Assembly (NCBI GenBank): GCA_963578805.1
Contig: CAUZDY010000002.1
Span: 1-64,000, forward strand
From: CAUZIB01 sp963578805
GTDB taxonomy: Bacteria > Acidobacteriota > Vicinamibacteria > Vicinamibacterales > UBA8438
Direction of reading: 5' to 3'
Length of the DNA stretch: 64,000 bases
Under the pieces are notes generated by a model, which was not told where the DNA came from, did not search any database, and was given only the letters and a program-made list of their open reading frames with translations. Shown here in pieces: positions 26,271-33,127 of this stretch (positions are counted from its first letter, which is position 1; each line of letters begins with the position of its first letter). A program made the position numbers and the translations under genes.

Positions 26271-26956
26271 TTAGTCAACGAATACTTCGGCAATCACGAT
26301 ACCACTCTCGCCCGCGACCGCGTACAACAAAAAGACGCGTCCGTCCTCCTCGGAAATGGCCGGGTCTCTAAGCGGATTCACATGGCCGTAGGCCGTGCTG
26401 CCCATCGACGGCTCAAGCGGTGCGTCGGCTCCTTCCCAGTCGAATTCTGGACGCAGCAGCTCAACGGGCGCTGTTTCCGACCAGCCGCTCCAGTCACCGG
26501 ACAGGTCGATCGTACTCAACAGGATCCGCTCAGGAACCTCGCCTGCCTCGGTCCAGAACACGAACAGGGTGTCACCACGCACCAGCATCGCCGAGTGACG
26601 CATGTTGGGATTGAAGAGACGCGGTCCCTCTCCGAACCCGCCAAGTGGGTCGCGAGACCGGTAGAACTGCCCCGGCATGGACATGGCGTAGGTGTAACCA
26701 CCGTACGGGAAGACACGCATATCGGTCCGGCCCAGCATGTCCGGTCGCGCTTCGAAGTGAACGCCATCCAGTGAAGTGGCCACGCGAGAGACTTGACGAC
26801 TAACCCCGTCGTGACCATGGGAGTACACGACGATCCGACGGTTCTCATTGTCGACATGCACGTCGGGGGAGGCTATGTGCGGCGTCGTGACCTCCATCAG
26901 CAAGTCGTGCGGTATCGGTCGGCGGCCGGCCCGCTCGGCCCGCAGACGCTCGAGTT
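26271..26956 (-). pseudogene. 5'-truncated glycosidase-like beta-propeller protein
   Basis: The minus-strand frame is open from 26956 to the stop at 26271, about 228 codons, with only a TTG/ATG near 26903 as possible start. The sequence (TTPHIASPDVHVDNENRRIVVYSHGHD, FYRSRDPLGGFGEGP, MRHSAMLV, RILLSTIDLSGDWSGW, LRDPAISEEDGRVFLLYAVAGESGI) looks like the C-terminal two thirds of a glycosidase-type five-bladed propeller. Stops appear just upstream (about 26958-26963), exactly where the HNH gene on the other strand begins. The 5' part is lost at that junction. Function unknown. Confidence 0.7.
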
Positions 26957-26960
26957 CCTC

Positions 26961-27294
26961 TTACTATGAGCGTGATCCCAAGCTGAGGGCGCAAGCCATC
27001 GCAATACACGAGACTAAATGCATGGTCGAGTTGTGCAGCATGGATTTCCACAAGAGGTACGGCCCACATGGAGAAGACTTTATTGAGGTCCACCACCTCA
27101 CGCCCCTAAGCACACTCGATCCCGCTGCATTGAAACGCACCGCTCCCAAAACAGACATGGTGGTTGTCTGCTTAAACTGTCACAGGATGATTCATCGTCG
27201 TCTCGACAAAATCCTTACGCTTGAGGAAGTGAACACCATGATCAGAAACCAAGCGAAAAGCCCTGGATTTGAACCGCCTGTCGGTCAGCGGTAG
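26961..27294 (+). pseudogene. 5'-truncated HNH endonuclease domain
   Basis: About 110 codons encode a complete-looking HNH zinc domain: the first Cys pair CMVELC, FIEVHHLTPL with the HH, VVCLNCHRMIH with the second Cys pair, Asn and last His. The domain normally follows a longer N-terminal region. Here the frame upstream of 26961 is antisense to the neighbouring glycosidase gene, with an ATG at 26848 that would create a chimeric N-terminus. HNH proteins of this kind are often nucleases of mobile elements or restriction systems. Whether it is expressed is unknown. Confidence 0.7.
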
Positions 27295-27311
27295 GCTAGG
27301 CGCTTCAGCCG

Positions 27312-27803
27312 ATGACCTACACGACGATACGAGGAGCACGCCAACACTCGGCGGCGAACCAGCAACATGTGGATCGCGCAGTGGACGTGTTATTCACGGA
27401 GTTCGGAGAAGCCCGTGCGTCCCCCGACAAGCTACGTGAGAACCTGACTAACTCGCGAAACGTCCTGCTTTCATCCGACGCAGGAGTGGCACTCGTGCTG
27501 AGAGCTGGCGAGGTGGGCCAGAAACTCTGGCAGTTGTGGGTGGAGGAGAAAGCCCGAGGCCAAGGCATTGGTAGTGCGCTACTGAAACACATCATCTCGA
27601 CCTACACGGCTGACCATGTGATGGAGTTGGAGTGCCCTGAGGCACGCGAAAACTTCTACAAGCGCCACGGCTTTCACCCACTCTTTAGGGCTAGGGGGGT
27701 TGCCCGCCTCTATATGGCCGGTCCTGGAGAGAGTGAGTCAGACGTTCTGCATCGGCTGCCCGCAAAGCATCCCGCTAGACTCGTTCGGTCGGATGCGTTA
27801 TGA
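27312..27803 (+). CDS. GNAT family N-acetyltransferase
   Basis: 163 residues with a GNAT core: QLWVEEKARGQGIGSALLKHII carries the acetyl-CoA loop (R/Q-x-x-G-x-G/A), and ECPEARENFYKRHGFHPL the C-terminal strand-helix motif. Substrate not predictable. It follows the HNH remnant after 17 bp and converges with a phage-type pseudogene, so it is likely cargo of the accessory zone. Confidence 0.8.
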   Translation: MTYTTIRGARQHSAANQQHVDRAVDVLFTEFGEARASPDKLRENLTNSRNVLLSSDAGVALVLRAGEVGQKLWQLWVEEKARGQGIGSALLKHIISTYTADHVMELECPEARENFYKRHGFHPLFRARGVARLYMAGPGESESDVLHRLPAKHPARLVRSDAL

Positions 27804-27820
27804 GAAAAGTGCAGTTCCCA

Positions 27821-28096
27821 CTACCACGGCCTTTTGACCGTGATCGCCGCCGCCATCTCGGCCCGTTCGCGGGCTTTTCCGACCGCTCTGTCTGTTAGGT
27901 CCCGAGCGGCCCCGAGGGCCACGCTTTCAGACTCGGCCGTGAGCAGGCGTTCGAGGACATCGACGGCGCGTGGCGCGAGACCTCTGATCCTCGCCTCAGC
28001 GAGTTCCAGCGCCGCCTCCGCTTTAGCCATTGCTTACGGGCTTTTGCCGCCGTGCGTCTCGCAGATGGCCTGTCCCTGCATAGCCGAGCGTGCCGG
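27821..28096 (-). pseudogene. Decayed phage-type protein with C-HGG motif (terminase-small-subunit-like)
   Basis: The frame reads SAMQGQAICETHGGKSP, then a TAA at about 28034, then AMAKAEAALELAEARIRGLAPRAVDVLERLL and a stop at 27821. The C-x2-HGGKSP segment followed by an Ala/Glu-rich helix is typical of small phage-associated proteins often annotated near terminases, where the residue after SP is usually Gln. A CAA-to-TAA change explains the stop. A second stop (28097-28099) interrupts the frame further upstream. It lies 62 bp from repeat copy 2, on the same strand. Confidence 0.55.
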
Positions 28097-28158
28097 TTAT
28101 CGATCACCGGTTCGTTTTGTTCCATGAGGTCAGTCGGCTCAATAAGGTCACCTTGTTT

Positions 28159-28272
28159 GAAACCAAAAATGGCGGCTACAAATTCCGGGCGAGTATATAT
28201 ACATATTGGACCCCCCTCGCGGTTTTCGGTTCGTTCAAGATAGCCCCACAAAAAACCGATACCCGGGGATGC
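28159..28272 (-). repeat. Dispersed repeat, copy 2, beside a tmRNA 3' fragment
   Basis: Second copy of the repeat found at 1421 and 30050, same orientation, roughly two thirds identical by eye. It ends 111 bp from the tmRNA-like fragment. On the minus strand it reads FLWGYLERTENREGGPICIY, alignable without gaps to copy 3 (FLWPDLFGSKNRRGGPIYIY). Confidence 0.75.
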
Positions 28273-28301
28273 TAAAACCCCCGTCTGGGCCGGTCATATC
28301 C

Positions 28302-28327
28302 GTGGGCAGCCAGAAGGTTTGTGGGCA
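28302..28327. repeat. Pair of GTGGGCA direct repeats, period 19
   Basis: GTGGGCA at 28302-28308 and 28321-28327 lies between repeat copy 2 and the tmRNA fragment, equivalent to the pairs beside copies 1 and 3. Confidence 0.45.
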
Positions 28328-28383
28328 ACGCTGAGAAGCTCAAAAGCCTTAGTGTTGCAGTAGCCCGCTTTAGGTCGTCAATA

Positions 28384-28404
28384 CGACTCCCGCCGCCTCC
28401 ACCA
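28384..28404 (+). other. ssrA: 3'-terminal 21 nt of tmRNA (ssrA), attachment-site remnant
   Basis: The 21 bases begin CGACTCCCGC and end CTCCACCA, matching the conserved 3' end of bacterial tmRNA from within the T-loop through CCA. The 5' side (GTCGTCAATA) does not continue the T-arm, so only the end is present. Island integration at ssrA leaves such a fragment at the distal element junction. No intact ssrA is visible in this window. Confidence 0.7.
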
Positions 28405-28467
28405 TGTTCCCCTATAAACACAGGGGCCTTACCATGTCACTTGCCCGTCTCCCCGCACGAGGGAGAG

Positions 28468-28905
28468 CTAGTCGCCGGACTCCAACTGTTTCTTGATCAT
28501 GCCCTGGATGTACTCGAACTGCGTCCGTCCACTCTCCGTTTCTTTGGAGGCCCATTCCACATTTTGGAACGCCGTCGGCGACTCGTCCGCTCGGATTTGG
28601 TCCAAGTAGGGCGCGATCTTAGCAAAGAAGAAAAGACCCTCCCCATTGTTCTGGGTCAAGTAATCGGCATTGACGACACCGCTTCTTGCCATCCCGAAGA
28701 CCATTTCCCAATAGGAGCTCAGCTGACGCCATGCACCGTTTAAAGGATGGTCGAAATTGCGGAGCTCTTTGACATCGTCATAGCTCTTGGGCCAGAACTG
28801 GAAATTGATGGCATCACGATTCTCTCGCGTCTTGGCTTCCCGGCGCATCTCGTAGACGCGAAGCACCAGATCGGCATCATGGTAATCGGGCTTTTCGGCT
28901 GACAT
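28468..28905 (-). CDS. Hypothetical soluble protein, 145 residues
   Basis: It starts MSAEKPDYHDADLVLRVYEMRREAKTRENRDAINFQFWPKSYDD and continues as a helical, charged protein with several tryptophans (FQFWPKSYDDVKEL, YWEMVFGMARSG, QNVEWASKETESGRTQFEYIQGMIKKQ). No signal peptide or membrane segment. I do not recognise a family. It lies just outside the tmRNA fragment and may be a normal host gene next to the integration site. Confidence 0.75.
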   Translation of the reverse strand: MSAEKPDYHDADLVLRVYEMRREAKTRENRDAINFQFWPKSYDDVKELRNFDHPLNGAWRQLSSYWEMVFGMARSGVVNADYLTQNNGEGLFFFAKIAPYLDQIRADESPTAFQNVEWASKETESGRTQFEYIQGMIKKQLESGD

Positions 28906-29095
28906 TTCGTTAACAAGTTCCTTCTAAACAAAAATTGGATTGATTCGGAAATTCGAGGAGACTCATTCTACCACGCGGTCCCACCTCCGCAGACGGAGGA
29001 TGCAATGTGGGAGTGGCTACTGACTTTTGGATCCCGTTACAAAAGTAGCGGGTCAACGGGGACGGGGGTGAGTCACGCGGGTGCGCGGCGTCCCC
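28906..29095. other. Spacer without recognised gene
   Basis: 190 bp upstream of the 145-residue gene. It should hold that gene's promoter (an AT-rich patch lies just upstream of the start, 28920-28945). Nothing else recognised. Confidence 0.4.
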
Positions 29096-29572
29096 TCATT
29101 GCGGAGGAGGAGGCGGCGGCGGCGCGACCGGAGCCCCGTCCTCTATCCGGACGTTCGGAAGCGCCTCCTGTAGGTTGGCTATGTCCGCGTCGGTGAATAG
29201 TGGAAATGGCGTCGGAGTGCTCAGATACCGGCTACCGCTGAGTGCGAGCTGACGCAACGCAGGCATCTTCTGGAAGTGGACGAGACCGGCGGCAGTGACC
29301 TGGGTGCCCCAGAGATAGAGCGTCTCCAGCGCCGCCAACCCCGTGAGGTGCACCACGCCCGCGTCGGTGACCGCAGTGCGGGAGAGGCGCACCTCTACAA
29401 CCTCCCCCTGTTCGTTTTGGCTCACGCGGCAGCAGGAACCACCGCCGAGTGTCTCCACCAGCGTCTCCAACGTCGTAGGAGACGTCGGTTCCTGCTGTGC
29501 CGTGACCGGCGTACTGAACGACACGGCGGCAACGGCGACAACGATCAGACGTGCGTGGTGATGGGTCATCAC
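29096..29572 (-). CDS. Secreted leucine-rich-repeat protein
   Basis: 158 residues: a signal peptide (LIVVAVAAVSFSTPVTAQQ), a short region with a Cys pair (GGGSCCRV), then two to three leucine-rich repeats of the TDAGVVHLTGLAALETLYL type. It ends in a Pro-rich tail (eight prolines before the final Gln). LRR arrays this short usually mediate protein contacts. It sits in the accessory zone, transcribed away from the two GG-leader frames. Confidence 0.75.
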   Translation of the reverse strand: MMTHHHARLIVVAVAAVSFSTPVTAQQEPTSPTTLETLVETLGGGSCCRVSQNEQGEVVEVRLSRTAVTDAGVVHLTGLAALETLYLWGTQVTAAGLVHFQKMPALRQLALSGSRYLSTPTPFPLFTDADIANLQEALPNVRIEDGAPVAPPPPPPPQ

Positions 29573-29730
29573 GTCTCTAGCCTAGCGCGGCGCGGCGGGC
29601 GGTTCAATGCGACGGCTCTCCGTCTCGCTATGTGTGATCACTTTCACAGAGGCTCTGTGCGCTACGTCATGGTGAGCCTGGTCGTGACTGCCTACACTGT
29701 GCGGATGGGCCGCAGACGGACACAGCAGCA

Positions 29731-29838
29731 CTGACGGACGAGCAGTTGGAAGGAGTCGCAGGGGGCTTTGATATTGGTCCCATTGGTGGGCGTATGCGGG
29801 TTGGTTTCAGATCAATTGCCCCGCTGCCTTCGCCCTAA
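29731..29838 (+). pseudogene. Short frame with double-glycine leader motif, start unclear
   Basis: The frame encodes LTDEQLEGVAGG directly followed by FDIGPIGGRMRVGFRSIAPLPSP and a TAA (29836). LTDEQLEGVAGG closely matches leaders cleaved after Gly-Gly by peptidase-containing bacteriocin exporters. No ATG, GTG or TTG is well placed in this frame. An ATG at 29705 in another frame would join it after a one-base shift (MGRRRTQQ, then LTDEQ). It is therefore probably a decayed or mis-sequenced precursor gene. Another GG-leader frame follows 50 bp later. Confidence 0.4.
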
Positions 29839-29888
29839 CTTCAAGCGCGGATGAGCCGCAGATATTACCAGCAAGGAGCAAAGACGAT

Positions 29889-30044
29889 GTGTTAACCCTC
29901 GAAGAGATAGATGCGCTTAGCGGCGGCGTGGTGCGACGACGACGTCTTCAAGCGGCGAGACGACTGAACCTGGCGAGTGGGCCTTTTCCCTGTCCGATGA
30001 CGCCCGCAAGCGTGCCTACACCCTGTCCACTGCGGCGTCGCTGA
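29889..30044 (+). CDS. Possible bacteriocin/RiPP-like precursor with GG leader
   Basis: A GTG at 29889, 10 bases after AGGAG, opens a 51-codon frame. The leader LTLEEIDALSGG is a typical double-glycine leader. The remaining 38 residues are basic (four Arg in a row near the cleavage site, RRR at the end) and contain two Cys in FPCP and TPCP. It could be an exported antimicrobial or signalling peptide. No exporter, peptidase or modifying enzyme is encoded nearby. It ends 6 bp before repeat copy 3. Confidence 0.45.
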   Translation: MLTLEEIDALSGGVVRRRRLQAARRLNLASGPFPCPMTPASVPTPCPLRRR

Positions 30045-30049
30045 TGCCT

Positions 30050-30165
30050 CAGACCGAAAATTGGCAGCTATACATTTCTGGCGGGCATATATGTAGATCG
30101 GCCCCCCCCTGCGGTTTTTGGATCCAAATAAATCGGGCCAGAGAAAAAGGCCGACCGGGGGTGCC
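30050..30165 (-). repeat. Dispersed repeat, copy 3, beside a tRNA-Leu fragment
   Basis: Third copy, same orientation as those at 1421 and 28159. It shares the ATTGGCAGCTATACATTT block, TATATG middle, C-run, GCGGTTTTTGG and the AAAAAGG/GGGGG end. It lies 113 bp from the tRNA-Leu 3' end. Confidence 0.75.
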
Positions 30166-30199
30166 GAACCCACCCCCTCAAGTGACATGAGTTGACCAT

Positions 30200-30221
30200 T
30201 GGGCATCAGAACTGGGCATCA
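30200..30221. repeat. Pair of TGGGCATCA direct repeats, period 13
   Basis: Perfect 9-bp repeats at 30200-30208 and 30213-30221, between repeat copy 3 and the tRNA-Leu fragment. They share TGGGCA with the pair beside copy 2. Confidence 0.6.
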
Positions 30222-30278
30222 ACAGCGACCAGGCCCAGGACTCAGGTCGCCGACTGAGCCATTTACCTCAATGTTTAC

Positions 30279-30341
30279 TGGTGCCGAGGGCGGGGTCGAA
30301 CCCACACGGAGCGTAAACTCCACGGGATTTTGAGTCCCGTG
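30279..30341 (-). pseudogene. tRNA-Leu (CAA) 3'-half fragment, decayed
   Basis: The minus strand contains the anticodon arm CGGGA-CTCAAAA-TCCCG (anticodon CAA), a long variable arm GGAG/CTCC, a T-arm-like segment with TTCGACC, and CTCGGCACCA. The acceptor 5' strand and D-arm are absent. The T-arm/acceptor region is one base short with mismatches, so it is not a working tRNA. It begins about 10 bp after the stop of the dihaem cytochrome gene. It is best read as an attachment-site remnant. Confidence 0.7.
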
Positions 30342-30351
30342 TGGTGAACGC

Positions 30352-31548
30352 CTAGAGCGAGTGCAGAAACGCCATGAGTTCGGCGAGTGCCGTCGGGGAC
30401 ACGCCTCCGAGACGCTCCATCGCTGGGCGTGCCTCTCGATCGTGTTTCTGTAACGCCTCCGCGATCGTGGCCGCGCTGCCGTCGTGCAGGAGTGGTCGAC
30501 GGAACCGGAGGCCCCAAAGAGCCGGGGTACGGATCTCTTCCGGTTCACCGTCGGCTTGGCGAATGCCGTCTCCGGTACCGATGTCATGCAGCAACAGATC
30601 GGAAAAGAGTGGCACCGGTTGTCGGTCGAACAACGGATTCGGATTCGTTCCGGTCATCAGTGTTGGCACGTGACACGTCGCACATCCAACTGCTCTAAAC
30701 ACCTCTTCCCCGGCCAATGAATCGGGTGTGGTCGCCCCGCGAGGCAAAGGAGCCAGAAACTTCATGAACGCCTCAAAATTGTCAATGCCGCGAAGACCGG
30801 TCCCTAGGTCGGGAACGTCCTCCGGGTCATCGATCGGGTCGCAGTCGCGAAGTTGAGCATCGGAAAGATGGAACGTAAGCTCCTCGGGAAACAGGTCGTT
30901 GGTGATCCCCATCTCATTGCGATACGCATCACCGCTAAAGTCGAGAAGTGAGGCCACCTGGGACTTCCACCCGAATTTACCAACTCGACGATCCCCAGAG
31001 GATCGGTCAGTTACCATGGCCGCCCGGCCACTCACACCATCTAGGTCCAGGTCAGACGGGTCCTCGAGGGCACGGATTGAGTCGTCCGAAATCGCCTCGA
31101 CCAGCCCAGCGCCAAAAACTGGGATGGGAACCCGTCGGGCGATAATATTCGCCTCGGGGGGAATGACAGACTGACAGCCGTGGGTGGGAATCGAGAACAG
31201 TTGAAAGAGTGAGCCGCGTGACGGGTCGAAGTCCTCGAACTCGCCGTTGGCCAAACGCCTTCCAGCCCGCACGGTTGTCACCGGCGCGATTCCACCGATG
31301 GCCGGGATACTGTGGCATTCTGCGCAACTGGTACCATTGTAGGCAGGACCCAGACCTTCTTCTGCGGTTTCGACCTCGAGAAAATCCTCCAGACCCAACC
31401 TGAACGCCTCGAACTCAGCTGGTGTTAGACCCGGAAGAGGATCTCCAGGTTGTGGAGACCGCTGTGCATCGGGAGCGACCTGCAACATCGCGGCGCCGAC
31501 CACCGTCACAACCACGATCCTCAGTATGCGATCACGTATCGAGGTCAT
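30352..31548 (-). CDS. Dihaem c-type cytochrome of the DUF1111 (di-haem oxidoreductase) family
   Basis: 398 residues with an N-terminal signal (IVVVTVVGAAMLQVA) and two haem motifs, CAECH (about residue 75) and CATCH (about residue 290). The region after the second haem (LFSDLLLHDIGTGDG, EIRTPALWGLRFRRPLLHDGSAATIAEAL) is characteristic of the DUF1111 family, periplasmic relatives of MauG and bacterial peroxidases. The reaction is not established for most members. Its start overlaps the CuA-protein gene, and it is the last of three genes headed by the porin. Confidence 0.88.
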   Translation of the reverse strand: MTSIRDRILRIVVVTVVGAAMLQVAPDAQRSPQPGDPLPGLTPAEFEAFRLGLEDFLEVETAEEGLGPAYNGTSCAECHSIPAIGGIAPVTTVRAGRRLANGEFEDFDPSRGSLFQLFSIPTHGCQSVIPPEANIIARRVPIPVFGAGLVEAISDDSIRALEDPSDLDLDGVSGRAAMVTDRSSGDRRVGKFGWKSQVASLLDFSGDAYRNEMGITNDLFPEELTFHLSDAQLRDCDPIDDPEDVPDLGTGLRGIDNFEAFMKFLAPLPRGATTPDSLAGEEVFRAVGCATCHVPTLMTGTNPNPLFDRQPVPLFSDLLLHDIGTGDGIRQADGEPEEIRTPALWGLRFRRPLLHDGSAATIAEALQKHDREARPAMERLGGVSPTALAELMAFLHSL

Positions 31549-31925
31549 GGCTCGACGACGATAATTTCGCCCTGCATGAAGTTATGCCCGGCACCGCACA
31601 GCCGGGAGCACTCAAACCGAAACCTCCCGACTTCGTGCGCCTCAAAGAGTACGACCGCTTCGCCCTGCCGGCGTTTCGGCACGGTGAGATTCACGTTGCC
31701 GCCAACAATTCGAAAGCCATGCATCGTGTCATCACTGCGGACCCTCAGCTCCAGTGTCGTCCCGACCGAAACCCGAATCTCAGACGGCGTAAAAGTGAAC
31801 CGCTCAGCGACGATTTCCACGATGTGATGCTCCTGCGTGCTAGCCCAGTTGGAACTCGGCACCAACACGGTCGCCACAACCGCCAGTATCAGGACACAGA
31901 TCCGACGCAAGATTGCCTGCGTCAT
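31545..31925 (-). CDS. Periplasmic cupredoxin with CuA site (COX2-like)
   Basis: About 126 residues from the ATG at 31925, which forms TAATG with the porin stop; an upstream GTG-type start is possible. It has a signal peptide, then a single cupredoxin domain. The CuA ligands are all visible: His in DDTMHGFRI and CSRLCGAGHNFM (Cys, Cys, His, Met). CuA domains normally accept electrons from cytochrome c in oxidases. Here, without membrane helices and overlapping a dihaem cytochrome gene, it probably exchanges electrons with that protein. Confidence 0.9.
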   Translation of the reverse strand: MTQAILRRICVLILAVVATVLVPSSNWASTQEHHIVEIVAERFTFTPSEIRVSVGTTLELRVRSDDTMHGFRIVGGNVNLTVPKRRQGEAVVLFEAHEVGRFRFECSRLCGAGHNFMQGEIIVVEP

Positions 31926-33121
31926 TAGAACCACCATCCGAGACCTATGTTCAACGAATCTGGCGCCTTGACGACGTCACTCTGACTACGGAGCACGGTG
32001 TAGTCGAGCTTGACGGCGATGTCGGGGTCTGGAAAGTAGGTGAGTCCGAATACCAAAGCATCTCGGTCGAATTCCTTCAGCGGCTGAAACCCGGTCGGCA
32101 TCCGGTACTGGGTGTCGAAGTTTTCGTATCTCACAAACAGCGCAAGTTCCCGTGGCGCCGGCAGCGGACTCACGAAGTAGGAGCTCTCCAGGTAGAAGCC
32201 TCGAACCTGCCTGGCCACGTTTGGACTCACACCAACTGTACGCTGCCTGGAGGCGTTGAGTTCGCCCATTCCGTCCAGGTAGCCGTGGGCATACTCGCCA
32301 CGGGTCTCAAACTCTCCATAACGATACCGCCCGTCAAACTCGACCATCGTCACGCTCGTATCGAATCGTAGGTCCTGGAAGCCGGTGTCGCCACTCCAAA
32401 AACTGGTGCCGAGCACGAGCCCCGGATGTCCGACATACTCAAGTCGTCCGGTACCGGCCATCGAACGTGCGTTCGATTGAACACCCTTTTGCCGTCCCTC
32501 TCGAATTCCCTGGTCTGCGCTGAACCCTGTGGAGTCTAGGGGTGACATCAGGTAGGCTCGATACCGAAAACCGTGACGAAACTCACCGTGTACGCCGACC
32601 CCGCTATCAAACCAGGTCGTCGGAACGATCACGGTATCGACGAACGGTCGCTCTACCCCATGGAAGACGGGCGGTTCGTGCCGTTCGTTGATGATTCCGA
32701 CCGGGGCGAGCAGCATGCCGGCACGCACATTGAAGGAACGGGTGATCAGGAAGTCCACGTACGCCTGCTCCAACTCAAGCTCTCCCGCGGTCTCGTTCGA
32801 CACCACGGCGTGTTCGAGTTCCAGTTCGGACACAAACCGGATGCGGTCGGAGAAGCTGTGTGAGAAGAGCAAGACGAAGCGATGAAAATCGAGTCGAGCG
32901 TCCTCATCTTCCCTGTTGTTGTAGTGAAAATCCATGTATCCGGAAACCGGCCCGGTCAAGGAACCTGAGGCCGGATCCCCGGGGTCTGACCCTGACTGGC
33001 GTGTTTCAGAACCCAGAGTCTGTGCACTCGACGGTCCAGGCATCGCCATGAATCCGAGGAGCATCACAGACGGAATCCATACGATTTTATGTAATAAAAA
33101 TCTTAATTTTGGGAATATCAT
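31925..33121 (-). CDS. Outer-membrane porin-like beta-barrel protein
   Basis: About 398 residues from ATG 33121 (MIFPKLRFLLHKIVW), a signal peptide ending near PGPSSAQ, then alternating amphipathic strands with many aromatic residues. It ends GLGWWF, a terminal Phe typical of outer-membrane barrels. The middle (LLFSHSFSDRIRFVSELELEHAVV, YVDFLITRSFNVRAGMLLAPVGIINE) resembles OprP/OprO-type and other phosphate/carbohydrate porins, but substrate is unknown. It heads the porin-CuA-dihaem operon. A palindrome lies only 9 bp before the start codon. Confidence 0.85.
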   Translation of the reverse strand: MIFPKLRFLLHKIVWIPSVMLLGFMAMPGPSSAQTLGSETRQSGSDPGDPASGSLTGPVSGYMDFHYNNREDEDARLDFHRFVLLFSHSFSDRIRFVSELELEHAVVSNETAGELELEQAYVDFLITRSFNVRAGMLLAPVGIINERHEPPVFHGVERPFVDTVIVPTTWFDSGVGVHGEFRHGFRYRAYLMSPLDSTGFSADQGIREGRQKGVQSNARSMAGTGRLEYVGHPGLVLGTSFWSGDTGFQDLRFDTSVTMVEFDGRYRYGEFETRGEYAHGYLDGMGELNASRQRTVGVSPNVARQVRGFYLESSYFVSPLPAPRELALFVRYENFDTQYRMPTGFQPLKEFDRDALVFGLTYFPDPDIAVKLDYTVLRSQSDVVKAPDSLNIGLGWWF

Positions 33122-33127
33122 ATTTTT

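Noticed and set aside
27250..27330. tRNA-Ser-like sequence on the minus strand (GGCTGAAGCG ... GGTTCAAATCC)
   Set aside because: The T-loop-like TTCAAAT is not flanked by a pairing stem (GGCGG against CCAGG) and no acceptor stem or anticodon arm can be formed; it is coding DNA of the HNH remnant.
27821..27850. Rho-independent terminator CACGG/CCGTG between the GNAT gene and the pseudogene
   Set aside because: The stem is only 5 bp with an 8-nt loop and no T-run, and it overlaps the last codons of the phage-type frame.
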